Assembly (NCBI GenBank): GCA_947305825.1
Contig: CAMZET010000077.1
Span: 1-6,772 of the forward strand
Length of the DNA: 6,772 bases
Direction of reading: 5' to 3'
Origin: an uncultured Verrucomicrobiota bacterium
GTDB lineage: Bacteria > Verrucomicrobiota > Kiritimatiellia > RFP12 > UBA1067
Shown here in pieces: positions 6,712 through 6,772 of this stretch. A model generated the notes under the pieces. It worked only from the letters and a program-made list of their open reading frames with translations. It ran no database searches and was not told the origin of the DNA. Position 1 is the first letter of the stretch. Each line of letters starts with the position of its first letter. The position numbers were made by a program, and so were the translations under genes.

Positions 6712-6772
6712 GCTCGTTCCAGGGGGAACGGACGAGGCGTCCGTTCCACATGTGGAAGGAAGCGATTGACGC
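6712..6772 (-). other. Open frame continuing upstream of the fused gene, cut by window edge
   Basis: Upstream of the GTG at 6711 the same minus-strand frame has no stop up to the right edge: 20 further codons reading RQSLPSTCGTDASSVPPGTS. Most of it is REP copy D; only RQSLP or so would be sequence outside the element. It is compatible with an N-terminal PriA segment continuing outside the window, but five residues are too few to recognise. Confidence 0.5.
6724..6754 (-). repeat. REP copy D, right flank of the transposase
   Basis: Same 31 bases and orientation as copy A, inverted relative to copy C. On the minus strand GTGG (6749-6746) leads into the hairpin at 6747-6725. It sits 12 bases upstream of the GTG start and is readable in frame with it as STCGTDASSVP. 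Confidence 0.85.

Larger units (their letters stand above)
6042..6754 (-). mobile_element. RAYT element: Y1/HUH transposase bounded by inverted REPs, inside the priA frame
   Basis: RAYTs are single-copy-like IS200/IS605-related transposases that act on REP hairpins. The transposase part (about 6090-6711, minus strand) carries the HUH motif and a C-terminal tyrosine helix. It is bracketed by REP copies C and D in inverted orientation, whose 33 matching bases (6042-6074 and 6722-6754) form exact inverted ends with GTGG on the outer side of each hairpin. This is the usual layout of a RAYT gene with flanking REPs. The inner sequence is visibly less GC-rich (about 43-47% in sampled 60-base stretches at 6661 and 6361) than the PriA part (68-80% at 4801 and 5101), consistent with foreign origin. 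The transposase lacks its own stop codon and reads on into PriA. The ends given are those of the inverted repeats; true element ends and any target duplication cannot be seen. Confidence 0.75.

Noticed and set aside
6755..6772. Target-site duplication flanking the element
   Set aside because: The bases beyond copy D and those left of copy A (about 5905-5928) share no convincing match. IS200/IS605-type transposases are not expected to leave one.

Overview
The window is a GC-rich bacterial segment in which every gene reads on the minus strand. In transcription order (right to left) it holds: (1) an unusual reading frame joining a REP-associated Y1/HUH transposase (RAYT) in frame to the winged-helix, helicase and C-terminal parts of the replication-restart helicase PriA (4123-6711, frame still open to 6772); (2) an 818-residue multi-pass membrane protein with a C-terminal TPR domain (1634-4090); (3) the first 545 residues of the DNA polymerase III alpha subunit DnaE, cut by the left edge (1-1637). 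There is no gene-free stretch longer than 300 bases. The only gap between genes is 32 bases (4091-4122).

Organism: no marker here fixes the taxon. High GC, RAYT/REP elements, and a dnaE preceded by a TPR membrane protein with a faint DUF2723-like signature would fit a Kiritimatiellota/Verrucomicrobiota-type genome. This is a weak inference.

The remarkable part is 5929-6757. Four copies of a short palindromic repeat (REP: GTGG followed by a hairpin with 10-bp perfect arms) lie here. Copies C and D are inverted and bracket the transposase-coding part, making 33-bp inverted ends. Copies A and B form a 31-bp perfect inverted repeat just beyond it. No stop codon interrupts the frame through the transposase, the three left-hand repeats and into PriA, and the repeat itself has no stop in any of six frames. 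The upstream frame also stays open through copy D to the window edge. The simplest reading is a RAYT/REP element lodged in frame in the linker between the N-terminal DNA-binding domain of PriA (expected to the right of the window) and its winged helix.

Expression: a consensus-like sigma-70 promoter (TTGACA, 18-base spacer, TATAAT) overlaps the last codons and stop of priA and points at the membrane-protein gene, whose stop overlaps the dnaE start (ATGA). The membrane protein and dnaE therefore probably form a translationally coupled unit that can be transcribed independently of the disturbed priA.
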